The notes under the pieces are model-generated. The model did no database searches. It was not told where the DNA came from and saw only the letters and a program-made list of their open reading frames with translations. Made by a program: the position numbers and the translations under genes. From JAUYQR01 sp050632395 (GTDB lineage: Bacteria > Pseudomonadota > Alphaproteobacteria > Rhodobacterales > Rhodobacteraceae): 64,000 nt of DNA. Each line of letters begins with the position of its first letter. Position 1 is the stretch's first letter. The stretch is from the NCBI RefSeq assembly GCF_050632395.1, contig NZ_CP192600.1:4038624-4102623 (forward strand), written 5' to 3'. Below are positions 8,524 to 17,015 of the stretch, piece after piece.

Positions 8524-10385
8524 CACACGCCCCGACGCTGGCCAGCGCGCCCGGCTTCTACCTCGGCGTGCTTGTGGCGGACCGTGGGCGTAGCCGAGAC
8601 CTCTGCAGTCCCGATCTCCCACCAGGCGTGGCCTTGCGTCGTCCAGCCCTCGTAGGGATCGACCTGCATCACGATCACGCTGGTCTTGGTCGCGGCCTTT
8701 GCGCGCTTGAACGCTTCGGCCAGTTCGGCGGGGTTCGCCACGGTTTCGGCATTTGCACCCATCGCGCGGGCGTGGGCTTCGAAATCCACCGTGAACGGCT
8801 CTGGCACGGTAGGGCAATCGGCGATCAGGTTGTTGAAACTGGCCTGTCCAGTGTTGTTCTGCAGCTTGTTGATTACCGCGAAACCGCCGTTGTCCAGCAC
8901 CAGCACGATCAGCTTCTTGCCCGTCAGGACCGAGGAATAAATGTCGGAGTTCATCAAGAGGTAACTGCCGTCGCCGACGAAGACGATGGTGTCACGGTCA
9001 GCCTCATGCTCGCTTTGTGCAATCCGCGCGCCCCAGCCGCCAGCAATTTCATAACCCATGCAGGAAAAGCCGAACTCCACGTCCACCGTGCCGATGCCCA
9101 GCGTGCGCCAGTTGGCGGTTACCTCGGCAGGCAGCCCGCCCGCTGCCGTCACCACCCGGTCGCGCGGATGGCAAATCGCGTTCACCACGCCGATCGCCTG
9201 AGCATAGGAGTTGGGTCGGTTGCCATGCGCCACGTTGCCCGCAACATAGGCGTCCCAGAGCTTGCGTTCCGCTTGCGCCCGCGCTGTCCACTCCGCCGCC
9301 GCATGGTGGCCGGCAAGGCCCGCCCCCAGCGCCAGAAGTCCCAACTTTGCATCGCCGACCACGGCCAGGGATTGATGCTTGGCCGCATCGTGGCGCCCGG
9401 CGTTCAGCCCGATCAGCTGGGCATCGGGTGCGAACACCGTCCAGGACCCGGTGGTGAAATCCTGCAACCGCGTGCCGACCGCCAGCACCACATCTGCCGC
9501 CCCCGCTATGGTGTTGGCGCTGTCCGACCCCGTCACGCCAAGGGGGCCGATGTTCAACGGATGCTCTGCCAGCAGGTTCGCCCGCCCCGCGATGGTCTCG
9601 ACCACGGGGATGCCATGTGCTTCGGCAAAAGCGGTCAACTCCGCCACCGCGAAGGAATACTGCACTCCGCCGCCTGCCACGATCACCGGGCGCTTGGCCG
9701 CGCGCAAGAGCGCCACGGCTACGGCGATTTCCAGCGCGTCGGGGGCTTGCCTGCGGATGCGGTGCACCCGCCGCGCAAAGAATTGGGTCGGGTAGTCATA
9801 TGCCCAGCCCTGCAAATCCTGCGGCAGGCCAAGGAACGCCGGCCCGCAATCGGCGGGGTCGAGCATGGTGGCCAAGGCGGCCGGCAACGACTGCAGGATT
9901 TGCGCGGGGTGGGTGATCCGGTCCCAATAGCGACTGACCGCCTTGAAGGCGTCGTTCACGCCGATGGTGGGGTTGCCGAAGTGTTCAAGCTGTTGCAGCA
10001 CCGGGTCGGGCAGGCGGGTCAGGAACGTATCGCCACACAGCATCAGCATCGGCAGGCGGTTCGCATGGGCCAAGGCAGCCGCAGTCAACAGGTTCGCCGT
10101 GCCGGGCCCGGCGCTGGCGGTGCAGAACATGAAGCGGCGGCGCAGGTGATGCTTGGCGTAGGCCGCTGCGGCGAACCCCATGCTTTGCTCGTTCTGCCCG
10201 CGGTAAAGCGGCATCTCGGCCTGCACCGGATAGAGCGCCTCGCCCATACAGGGCACGTTGCCGTGGCCGAAAATGCCGAAGCCCCCGCCGCAGATCCGTG
10301 TTTCGACCCCGTCGATGTCGATGAACTGGTTCATCAGCCAGCGCACGATTGCCTGCGCCACGGTCAGCCGGATGCTGTCGGTCAT
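8523..10385 (-). CDS. iolD: 3D-(3,5/4)-trihydroxycyclohexane-1,2-dione hydrolase
   Basis: A 620-aa thiamine-diphosphate enzyme. The N-terminal PYR domain has GEALYPVQAEMPLYRGQNEQSM, there is a central domain (RPVIVAGGGVQYS), and the C-terminal PP domain carries FVGDGSYLLMNSDIYSS (GDG...N Mg/ThDP motif). It opens the inositol-derived ring in the IolD step. The start at 10385 is supported by GAGGAAAGA just upstream; an extra 11 codons upstream are less likely. First gene of the leftward operon; the promoter region shared with the divergent oxidoreductase contains a 16-bp palindrome. Confidence 0.92.
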   Translation of the reverse strand: MTDSIRLTVAQAIVRWLMNQFIDIDGVETRICGGGFGIFGHGNVPCMGEALYPVQAEMPLYRGQNEQSMGFAAAAYAKHHLRRRFMFCTASAGPGTANLLTAAALAHANRLPMLMLCGDTFLTRLPDPVLQQLEHFGNPTIGVNDAFKAVSRYWDRITHPAQILQSLPAALATMLDPADCGPAFLGLPQDLQGWAYDYPTQFFARRVHRIRRQAPDALEIAVAVALLRAAKRPVIVAGGGVQYSFAVAELTAFAEAHGIPVVETIAGRANLLAEHPLNIGPLGVTGSDSANTIAGAADVVLAVGTRLQDFTTGSWTVFAPDAQLIGLNAGRHDAAKHQSLAVVGDAKLGLLALGAGLAGHHAAAEWTARAQAERKLWDAYVAGNVAHGNRPNSYAQAIGVVNAICHPRDRVVTAAGGLPAEVTANWRTLGIGTVDVEFGFSCMGYEIAGGWGARIAQSEHEADRDTIVFVGDGSYLLMNSDIYSSVLTGKKLIVLVLDNGGFAVINKLQNNTGQASFNNLIADCPTVPEPFTVDFEAHARAMGANAETVANPAELAEAFKRAKAATKTSVIVMQVDPYEGWTTQGHAWWEIGTAEVSATPTVRHKHAEVEAGRAGQRRGV

Positions 10386-10449
10386 TCTTTCCTCGTTCTC
10401 GACTGCCCGCAAAGCCACTTGCGCGCTATGGTGACTGAGGATACATATT

Positions 10450-10465
10450 TTGCAACCGGTTGCAA
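10450..10465. promoter_or_regulatory. 16-bp perfect palindrome, probable LacI-family operator between divergent iol operons
   Basis: TTGCAACCGGTTGCAA is a perfect 16-bp palindrome with a central CCGG, the classic LacI/GalR operator layout (central CG contacted by the hinge helix). It lies 65 bp from the iolD start and 25 bp from the divergent oxidoreductase start. A LacI-family gene ends the cluster (13648-14643). The pairing of this regulator with this site is inferred. Confidence 0.75.
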
Positions 10466-10489
10466 TACCGGCATCGGGGGAGTTCAGGC

Positions 10490-11605
10490 GTGACCGAGAT
10501 CGGGATCGGACTTGTCGGGGGCGGCTACATGGGCAAGGCCCACGCTGTCGCCTATTCTGCCGTCGCAGCGGTGTTCGATACCCCCCTGCGCCCCCGGCTG
10601 GAACTGATCGCCGCCTCCAGCCCCGCGTCTGCAGAAGGCTACCGCCGCGCCTATGGCTTTGCCCGCGCCGCGCGCGACTGGCGGGAACTGGTGGCCGACC
10701 CGAAGGTTCAGGCAGTGGTCATCGCCTCGCCGCAATCCACCCACCGCGCGATTGCCGAGGCGGCATTTGCCGCCGGCAAGCCGGTGTTCTGCGAAAAACC
10801 GCTGGGTGCTTCGCTGGAAGATGCGCTTGCGATGACGGCGGCGGCTGAGGCGTCGGGGTTGCCGAACATGATCGGGTTCAATTACGTCCGGACGCCCGCC
10901 ACGCAGTTCGTCATCCAGCTTCTGGCCGAGGGTGCCATCGGCGACCTTACGTGGTTTCGCGGCGAACATACCGAGGATTTTCTGGCCGACCCGTCGTTGC
11001 CCGCCACATGGCGCACCTCGGGCCGCGCCAACGGCTGCATGGGTGACCTTGCGCCGCATCCGATCAACTGCGTCTTGGCGCTGATGGGGCCGGTCGCCGA
11101 ACTTTCCGCCCGGATCGAAACCGTCCACGCCACCCGCCCCGGCCCGAACGGCCCCGCTCCGGTGGACAATGACGATCAGGCGCAACTGATGCTGCGTTTC
11201 GCCAGTGGCGTCATGGGGCACCTGTTCGTCAGCCGTGTCGCGACCGGGCGCAAGATGGGCTATGCCTACGAGATTCATGGGACCAAAGGCGCGATCCGCT
11301 TTGACCAGGAAGATCAGAACGCCGTCCACCTCTACCGTGCCGAAGGGCCCGAGGCGACGCGCGGCTTTACCCGCATCCTGACCGGCCCCGCGCACCCGAA
11401 CTACGCCGCCTTCTGTCAGGGACCGGGCCACGGCACCGGCTATCAGGACCAGATCATCATCGAGGCGCGGGATTTTCTGCAAGCGATTGCCAGCGGCAAA
11501 CCGGTCTGGCCCACATTCCGCGACGGTCTGGCCGTTTCCCGGATCATCGACACCGCCTTCAAGGCATCCGACGACGGCCGCTGGCACGCCGTTGCGCAAA
11601 CATGA
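10490..11605 (+). CDS. Gfo/Idh/MocA-family oxidoreductase (probable inositol or inosose dehydrogenase)
   Basis: An NAD(P)-dependent oxidoreductase of 371 aa. The Rossmann motif is GLVGGGYMGKAHAVAY, the conserved strand is FCEKPLG (catalytic-site Lys of EKP), and the C-terminal substrate domain holds DLAPHPINCVLAL. The GTG start at 10490 is preferred because it follows GGGGGAG with suitable spacing and puts the upstream TTG inside the operator palindrome out of use. It begins the rightward half of the iol region. Family members oxidise myo-, scyllo- or chiro-inositol or related sugars; which one cannot be set from sequence. Confidence 0.82.
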   Translation: MTEIGIGLVGGGYMGKAHAVAYSAVAAVFDTPLRPRLELIAASSPASAEGYRRAYGFARAARDWRELVADPKVQAVVIASPQSTHRAIAEAAFAAGKPVFCEKPLGASLEDALAMTAAAEASGLPNMIGFNYVRTPATQFVIQLLAEGAIGDLTWFRGEHTEDFLADPSLPATWRTSGRANGCMGDLAPHPINCVLALMGPVAELSARIETVHATRPGPNGPAPVDNDDQAQLMLRFASGVMGHLFVSRVATGRKMGYAYEIHGTKGAIRFDQEDQNAVHLYRAEGPEATRGFTRILTGPAHPNYAAFCQGPGHGTGYQDQIIIEARDFLQAIASGKPVWPTFRDGLAVSRIIDTAFKASDDGRWHAVAQT

Positions 11606-11612
11606 GGACCAC

Positions 11613-12506
11613 ATGACCATCCGTATCGGCAACGCCCCCTGCTCTTGGGGCGTGGAATTTGCAGACGACCCGCGCAACCCCACTTGGCGTCAGGTGCTGA
11701 AGGAATGCGCCGATGCGGGCTACCGCGGCATCGAGCTTGGTCCCATCGGCTTCATGCCCGAAGACCCAGCGATCCTGGGCGAGGCGCTGGCCGAAAACGG
11801 GCTGGAGCTGATCGGCGGCGTCGTGTTCCGCCCGTTCCACGACCCTGCGAAATGGGACGAGGTCTGGGACGCTGCCGACCGCACCTGCAAGGCGCTTGTG
11901 GCGCATGGCGCGAAGCATCTGGTTCTGATCGACTCGATCTCGCCCCGCCGAGCTCCGACTGCGGGCCGGGCGGCTGACGCCGAACAGATGGATTCTGCCG
12001 AATGGGCTGCGTTTCGCGACCGCATCACCAAAGTCGCAAGACTTGGGGCCGAGGAGTATGGCCTGACAGTCGGCATCCACGCCCATGCCGCAGGCTTCAT
12101 CGACTTTGAACCGGAACTGGAGCGGTTGTTGAACGAAGTCGACGAGAGCATCCTGAAGATCTGCTTCGACACCGGCCACCATTCCTACGCGGGCTTCGAC
12201 CCGGTGGCCTTCATGCGCCGCCATATCGACCGCATCTCCTACATGCATTTCAAGGACATCGACCCCGTCGTGAAGGCCCGCGCCATCGCCAACAGCACCG
12301 GATTTTACGACGCCTGCGGACAGGGCATCTTCTGCAACCTTGGCAAGGGCGACGTGGATTTCCCCGCTGTCCGCCAGATCCTGCTGGATGCGGGGTTCGA
12401 GGGTTGGTGCACCGTCGAACAGGATTGCGACCCCACGCTTGACGTCCGTCCGAAAGACGATGCACAGGCGAACCGCGAATATCTTGAATCCATCGGCTTC
12501 AACTGA
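11613..12506 (+). CDS. Xylose-isomerase-like TIM-barrel protein (IolE/IolI-like)
   Basis: A 297-aa sugar phosphate isomerase/epimerase-fold protein. It has GNAPCSWGVEF at the N-terminus, GYRGIELGPIGF (metal-ligand Glu region), TVGIHAHAAGFID, CFDTGHHSYAG, YMHFKDID and a C-terminal WCTVEQDCD, i.e. the Glu/Asp/His/Glu metal set of the AP-endonuclease-2 superfamily. Start ATG 11613 is 7 bp after the preceding stop. In inositol loci this fold supplies inosose dehydratase (IolE) or inosose isomerase (IolI). The locus otherwise lacks IolE, so dehydratase is my first guess. Confidence 0.75.
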   Translation: MTIRIGNAPCSWGVEFADDPRNPTWRQVLKECADAGYRGIELGPIGFMPEDPAILGEALAENGLELIGGVVFRPFHDPAKWDEVWDAADRTCKALVAHGAKHLVLIDSISPRRAPTAGRAADAEQMDSAEWAAFRDRITKVARLGAEEYGLTVGIHAHAAGFIDFEPELERLLNEVDESILKICFDTGHHSYAGFDPVAFMRRHIDRISYMHFKDIDPVVKARAIANSTGFYDACGQGIFCNLGKGDVDFPAVRQILLDAGFEGWCTVEQDCDPTLDVRPKDDAQANREYLESIGFN

Positions 12507-12517
12507 GGACCACCAGC

Positions 12518-13651
12518 ATGGCACAACTGAAATGGGGCATGATCGGCGGCGGCGAAGGTAGCCAGATCGGGCCGGCCCACCGGCTTGGCGCGCTGGCTGA
12601 CGGTCACTTCACACTCGCCGCTGGCGCATTGGATCACCGCCCCGACGTGGGCCGGGACTATGCGCAACGTCTGGGCGTGGCCCCCGACCGCGCCTATGGC
12701 GACTGGACCGAAATGCTGGCCGGTGAGCGGAACCGCCCCGATCGGGTGGACCTTGTGACCGTTGCCACCCCGAACTCCACCCATTTTCAGATCACCAAGG
12801 CGTTCCTTGAAGCCGGGTTCAACGTGCTGTGTGAAAAGCCGATGACGGTGACGGTGGAAGAGGGCGAAGAAATCGTCCGCATTGCGGCAAAGACGGGCAA
12901 GATCTGCGCGGTGAACTACTGTTATTCGGCCTACCCTATGGTCCGGCAGGCCCGCGCGATGGTGCGCAACGGCGATATTGGCCGCGTTCGGCTGGTCGTC
13001 ACGAACTTCAGCCACGGCCATCACGGCGACGCGGCGGATGCCGACAACCCGCGTGTTCGCTGGCGCTATGACCCGGCGATGGCGGGTGTCTCGGGCCAGT
13101 TCGCCGATTGCGGGATCCATGCGCTGCACATGGCCAGCTTCATCTGCGACGACGAGGTGGAGAGGCTGTCCGCCGACTTCGCCTCGACCATCCCCTCCCG
13201 CCAGTTGGAGGATGACGCGATGGTCAACTTCCGCATGTCGAAGGGCACGGTTGGCCGTCTGTGGACGTCGTCCGTCGCCATCGGGCGGCAGCATGGCTTC
13301 GACATTCAGGTTTTCGGCGAAACCGGCGGGTTCCGCTGGGCGTCGGAACAGCCGAACCAGTTGATCTACACGCCCGTCGGCGGGCGCACGCAGATCATGG
13401 AAAAGGGCGAGGGCGGGCTTTACGACGACGCCAAGCGCCTGAGCCGGGTTGCCATCGCGCACCCTGAAGGCTTCCCGCTGGCAGTGGCGAATATCTATTG
13501 CGATCTGGCGGACGTGATCCGTGGCACGGCGCGCGACGGCCTGCCCACGGCGCCAAGCGGTGTGCGGTCGATGGCGGCGGTGCATACGGCGGTGGCTTCG
13601 GCCAAAGCCGGCGGCACCTGGATGGATGCCCGCCCGCCGATGTTCCGCTAG
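12518..13651 (+). CDS. Second Gfo/Idh/MocA-family oxidoreductase
   Basis: A 377-aa NAD(P)-dependent oxidoreductase. It has the Rossmann-type N-terminus WGMIGGGEGSQIGPAHR, the conserved LCEKPMTVT, and the NCY-type active-site strand CAVNYCYSAYPM. It follows the TIM-barrel gene by 11 bp and overlaps the convergent lacI stop by 4 bp (CTAG). It is only distantly similar to the first oxidoreductase of the cluster. The pair may act on different inositol stereoisomers or in an oxidation-reduction epimerisation, as known for scyllo-/myo-inositol dehydrogenase pairs. That is inference. Confidence 0.8.
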   Translation: MAQLKWGMIGGGEGSQIGPAHRLGALADGHFTLAAGALDHRPDVGRDYAQRLGVAPDRAYGDWTEMLAGERNRPDRVDLVTVATPNSTHFQITKAFLEAGFNVLCEKPMTVTVEEGEEIVRIAAKTGKICAVNYCYSAYPMVRQARAMVRNGDIGRVRLVVTNFSHGHHGDAADADNPRVRWRYDPAMAGVSGQFADCGIHALHMASFICDDEVERLSADFASTIPSRQLEDDAMVNFRMSKGTVGRLWTSSVAIGRQHGFDIQVFGETGGFRWASEQPNQLIYTPVGGRTQIMEKGEGGLYDDAKRLSRVAIAHPEGFPLAVANIYCDLADVIRGTARDGLPTAPSGVRSMAAVHTAVASAKAGGTWMDARPPMFR

Positions 13652-14643
13652 GCCTTCGGGCGCAGCGTCCGCCGTTCCACCACGTGGCAGGCGAACAGCC
13701 GGACCTCCGCAGGGCGGTCCGGCTTCTCTATGGTCGCGACTACAAGGTCGATCGCCGCCTCGATGATCTGCGCCACTGGCTGATGGATCGTGGTCAGCCC
13801 GATGTTCTGCCAGCGCGACATTTCCATGTCGTTCAGCCCGATCAGCCCGATGTCGCCCGGTACTGAGAGCCCGGCATCCGTGATGGCACTCAACGCGCCG
13901 ACGGCCAGAAGATCGTCGCCACAGAAATACGCCTCTTGCGGCGCGGCGAGCAGCCGCTGCATTTCCGCGCGCCCGGCGTCAAAGGTATAGGCATCGGCGT
14001 ACGACACCTTGACGCTGATGCCCGCGTGCCCCCGGATCGCATCCAGAAACCCGGTCGCACGGTCCTGCGTGGAGGTTGCCATCGCGGGCCCGCCCAGAAA
14101 CCCGACCTTTCGGTAGCCTCTGGCCAGCAACGCCTCAGCAGCCATCCGCCCGCAGGCCACGTTGTCGATCCCGACCACCGGCACATCTGGCGCTGCTGAC
14201 TTGCGCCCGAAGGCGTGGACGACGGGCAGCCCGGCCGTCTTGAACGCCTCGGCAAAGCTGGTGGGCAGGGTCGACGACGCCACGATCACCCCATCGACCG
14301 AATACTGCCGCAGCATCCGCACCGAGGCCCTCGGGTCCGTCGCCTCACTGAGGTTGACCAAAAGCGGCCGCAAACCCCGGTCCTGCAGCCCCCGGGTGAA
14401 CAGGTCGAACACCTCAAGGATCAGCGGGTTGTGAAAATTGTTTGCGATCAATCCGATCAGCTTAGTGCGCCCCGTCGTCAGGCTGGAGGCCAGCGCGTTC
14501 GGCGCGTAGCCCAGTTCGATGGCGGCCTTTTCGACCTTTGCCCGCGTCTTGGCAGACACCGATGCCCCATCGGTAAACGCCCGCGACACCGCCGAGCGCG
14601 ACACCCCGGCCCGCTCTGCCACCTCTTTCAGCGTCACCGCCAT
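13648..14643 (-). CDS. LacI-family transcriptional regulator
   Basis: A 331-aa regulator. The N-terminal HTH is VTLKEVAERAGVSRSAVSRAF, followed by the hinge helix with TGRTKLIGLIANN and a periplasmic-binding-protein-like ligand domain (GVIVASSTLP, GNDLLA-like GDDLLAVGAL, IGLIGLNDMEMS). The start at 14643 gives the normal LacI N-terminus; a longer frame upstream is not needed. It converges on the second oxidoreductase. It probably binds the palindrome at 10450-10465 and responds to an inositol intermediate (inference). Confidence 0.88.
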   Translation of the reverse strand: MAVTLKEVAERAGVSRSAVSRAFTDGASVSAKTRAKVEKAAIELGYAPNALASSLTTGRTKLIGLIANNFHNPLILEVFDLFTRGLQDRGLRPLLVNLSEATDPRASVRMLRQYSVDGVIVASSTLPTSFAEAFKTAGLPVVHAFGRKSAAPDVPVVGIDNVACGRMAAEALLARGYRKVGFLGGPAMATSTQDRATGFLDAIRGHAGISVKVSYADAYTFDAGRAEMQRLLAAPQEAYFCGDDLLAVGALSAITDAGLSVPGDIGLIGLNDMEMSRWQNIGLTTIHQPVAQIIEAAIDLVVATIEKPDRPAEVRLFACHVVERRTLRPKA

Positions 14644-14806
14644 GCTGTACCCGTGCTTCGCATCGCGCGCAGTATACATGCCCAAGGGCCCGATTGAACC
14701 GCAAGCGATGCATGCCACCAAAATGACTGGCGAAGGTGGTCAGTTTCACCACCGGCCGCAGCTGTGCCGTCAGGTCTGACCGCTTGCGCCGTCGTTTCCG
14801 TCTGTG

Positions 14807-15505
14807 TCAGCGCTTGTGCGCCGGGGGCGGGCTGTAACCGCCGAGACGTGAGGTGAAAATCCCCAGCCGCACCATTGATTCAGCCAGACCCACGGCGCAG
14901 GTCACTCCGTCCAGCACCGGCAGCCCGTGTTCCTGCCCAAGGCTTTCGGCCAGATCGGCCATGCCGGCGCAGCCAAGCACTATCGCCTCTGCCCGATCTT
15001 CGGCAACGGCGCGACCGATCTCGGCACTGATGCGGGCGCAGGCGTCTGATCCGGGGTGTTCCAGTTCCAGCACCGCCACTTCCGACGACCGGACCCGCGC
15101 GCAGCGCGCCATCAGCCCATAGCGGTGCAGGTTGTGTTCAAGCGCGGGAACGGACCGCCCAAGCGTGGTCACCACGCTGAACTTGTTGGCGATCATCGAG
15201 GCGTAGTGATACGCGGCTTCGCCGATGCCGATCACCGGCTTGTCGGTCAGGCAGCGCGCCGCATCAAGGCCGGTGTCGTCAAAACAGGCGATGACCACCG
15301 CGTCATAACCTGTCGTGCGCCCGATCACGTCAAGCATCCCCGCCAGCGACATCGCCTCATCGTAGAAGCCTTCGATCGATGCCGGACCGACCGCCGGGTT
15401 GACCGCGACGATCTCGGTCCCGGGGCTTGCCACCCGACGGGCAGCCGCGCCGATCTTTTCGGTCATCGAGGCGGTCGTGTTCGGGTTCACTACCAGAATG
15501 CGCAT
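14807..15505 (-). CDS. Asp/Glu/hydantoin racemase family protein
   Basis: A 232-aa racemase. The N-terminal motif is ILVVNPNTTASMT. The two catalytic-cysteine contexts are VIACFDDTGLDAAR and IVLGCAGMADLAE, as in hydantoin racemases. Start ATG 15505 follows a strong GGAGGTGAT site and lies 1 bp after the LivF stop, so this is the last gene of the transporter operon. It would racemise the chiral centre of 5-substituted hydantoins or a related amino-acid derivative brought in by the transporter. The exact substrate is unknown. Confidence 0.82.
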   Translation of the reverse strand: MRILVVNPNTTASMTEKIGAAARRVASPGTEIVAVNPAVGPASIEGFYDEAMSLAGMLDVIGRTTGYDAVVIACFDDTGLDAARCLTDKPVIGIGEAAYHYASMIANKFSVVTTLGRSVPALEHNLHRYGLMARCARVRSSEVAVLELEHPGSDACARISAEIGRAVAEDRAEAIVLGCAGMADLAESLGQEHGLPVLDGVTCAVGLAESMVRLGIFTSRLGGYSPPPAHKR

Positions 15506-15506
15506 C

Positions 15507-16229
15507 TTAAAGATCACCTCCAAGATAGGCGGCCTTGATCCGGTCATCGCCCATCAGGTCTTTCGAGTTGCCAGTCAGCACCACCGATCCGGTCGACATG
15601 GCGTAGGCCCGGCTTGAGATCGAAAGCGCCATCCGGCTGTTCTGTTCGACCAGCAGGACCGTCACCTTTTCATCGCGGCTGATCGCCACGATGGCGCGAG
15701 CGATGTCCTGCACCAGCTTCGGCGCGATGCCGAGCGAGGGTTCATCAAGGAGCAGAAGCTTCGGTTTTGCCATCAGCGCGCGGCCGATCACCATCATCTG
15801 CTGCTCGCCCCCTGAAAGGGTGCTTGCCTGCTGGGTATAGCGTTCCTTCAGGCGTGGAAAGCGGGTCAGGATGCTGTCCAGCGTGTTGGCGATTTCGGTC
15901 TTGTCGGTGCGGGTGAAGGCGCCCATCAGAAGGTTGTCCTTGACCGACATGAAGGGAAAGACCCGGCGGCCTTCCGGCACCATTGCGATGCCCTTCTTCA
16001 CGATGTCGGCAGCGGATGTGCCATCCAGCCGTTCACCCATGAAAGTGATCGACCCGGACTTGATCTTGCGAAGGCCGGTGATCGCCCGAAGGATCGACGA
16101 TTTGCCCGCGCCATTGGCCCCGATCAGGGCGACGGTCTCGCCCTGTTGCAGGTTCAGCGACACGCCCTTCAGCGCGTAGACGTGGTCGTAATACAGTTCC
16201 ACGTCCTTGAAGTTCAGCATCTCTGTCAT
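15507..16229 (-). CDS. Branched-chain-type ABC transporter ATPase, LivF-like
   Basis: A 240-aa ATPase with Walker A GANGAGKSS, signature LSGGEQQMMVIGRA and Walker B KLLLLDEPSLGIAPKL. The SLGIAPKLV sequence and MVPEGRRVFPFMSV are typical of LivF. It starts 3 bp after the LivG stop in a five-component Liv operon. It energises import by the LivHM channel. Confidence 0.9.
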   Translation of the reverse strand: MTEMLNFKDVELYYDHVYALKGVSLNLQQGETVALIGANGAGKSSILRAITGLRKIKSGSITFMGERLDGTSAADIVKKGIAMVPEGRRVFPFMSVKDNLLMGAFTRTDKTEIANTLDSILTRFPRLKERYTQQASTLSGGEQQMMVIGRALMAKPKLLLLDEPSLGIAPKLVQDIARAIVAISRDEKVTVLLVEQNSRMALSISSRAYAMSTGSVVLTGNSKDLMGDDRIKAAYLGGDL

Positions 16230-16232
16230 GGC

Positions 16233-17015
16233 TTACATCCCGATCGCTGCATCTTCGGAACCGAGGTAGGCCTCGATCACCTTCGGATTGGCCTGAATTT
16301 CGGTGGGCGTGCCTTCGGCGATCTTTTCGCCAAAGTTGATCACGACGATCCGGTCAGAGATTTTCATCACCGCCGGCATGTCGTGTTCCACCAGCATCAC
16401 CGTCACCCCGCGTTCGTCGCGCAGGCGGCGCACTTGCGTGACCATCCGCATCGTCTCGTCGTGGTTCATGCCGGCGAAGGGTTCGTCGAGAAGAAGCACC
16501 TTTGGGTTCGTGGCAAGACCGATCGCCATGCCAAGCGCGCGCAGGTGGCCTTGCGGCAGGTTCGAGGCAAGCTCGTTCCGGATCGACTGCAGACCAAGGA
16601 AATCTACGATGTCGTCGGCCGACTGGCCAAACTCGGCTTCGTCCGCGCGTGCCTGCTTGGTGCCGAGGAAAAAGCCCAGAAGCGACGCACGAGAGCGCAG
16701 ATGATGGGCGACGATGATGTTTTCCCGGACCGTCATGGATTTGAAGATCGTGGTTTCCTGGAACGTCCGCACCACGCCCATGCGCGCCACGATATGTGGT
16801 GCAAGATTGCTAATCCGTTCGCCGCGAAACAGTACCTCGCCCGAGGTTGCCGGCACGAACGAGGCGATCAGCTTGAAAAGGGTGGATTTGCCCGCCCCGT
16901 TCGGGCCGATGACGGACAGGATCTCGCCTTCGTTCACATCAAAGCTGATGTTGTTGTTGGCTGTCAGGCCACCGTATTTCTTGGTGACCGCCTTGATCTG
17001 AAGGATCGGGCTCAT
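16233..17015 (-). CDS. Branched-chain-type ABC transporter ATPase, LivG-like
   Basis: A 260-aa ATPase with Walker A GPNGAGKST, RTFQETTIFKSMTVRENI Q-loop region, and Walker B LLLDEPFAGMNHDE, all LivG features. The usual LSGGQ signature is replaced by LPQGHLRALGMAIGLA, a substitution commonly seen in LivG-like subunits. It overlaps the LivM stop by 4 bp. Same operon as the racemase. Confidence 0.9.
   Translation of the reverse strand: MSPILQIKAVTKKYGGLTANNNISFDVNEGEILSVIGPNGAGKSTLFKLIASFVPATSGEVLFRGERISNLAPHIVARMGVVRTFQETTIFKSMTVRENIIVAHHLRSRASLLGFFLGTKQARADEAEFGQSADDIVDFLGLQSIRNELASNLPQGHLRALGMAIGLATNPKVLLLDEPFAGMNHDETMRMVTQVRRLRDERGVTVMLVEHDMPAVMKISDRIVVINFGEKIAEGTPTEIQANPKVIEAYLGSEDAAIGM

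Noticed and set aside
8445..10493. A 682-codon rightward open frame opposite iolD
   Set aside because: It is an antisense shadow of a high-GC gene. The protein is Arg/Gln/His-rich with no family resemblance, and iolD on the other strand has clear ThDP motifs.
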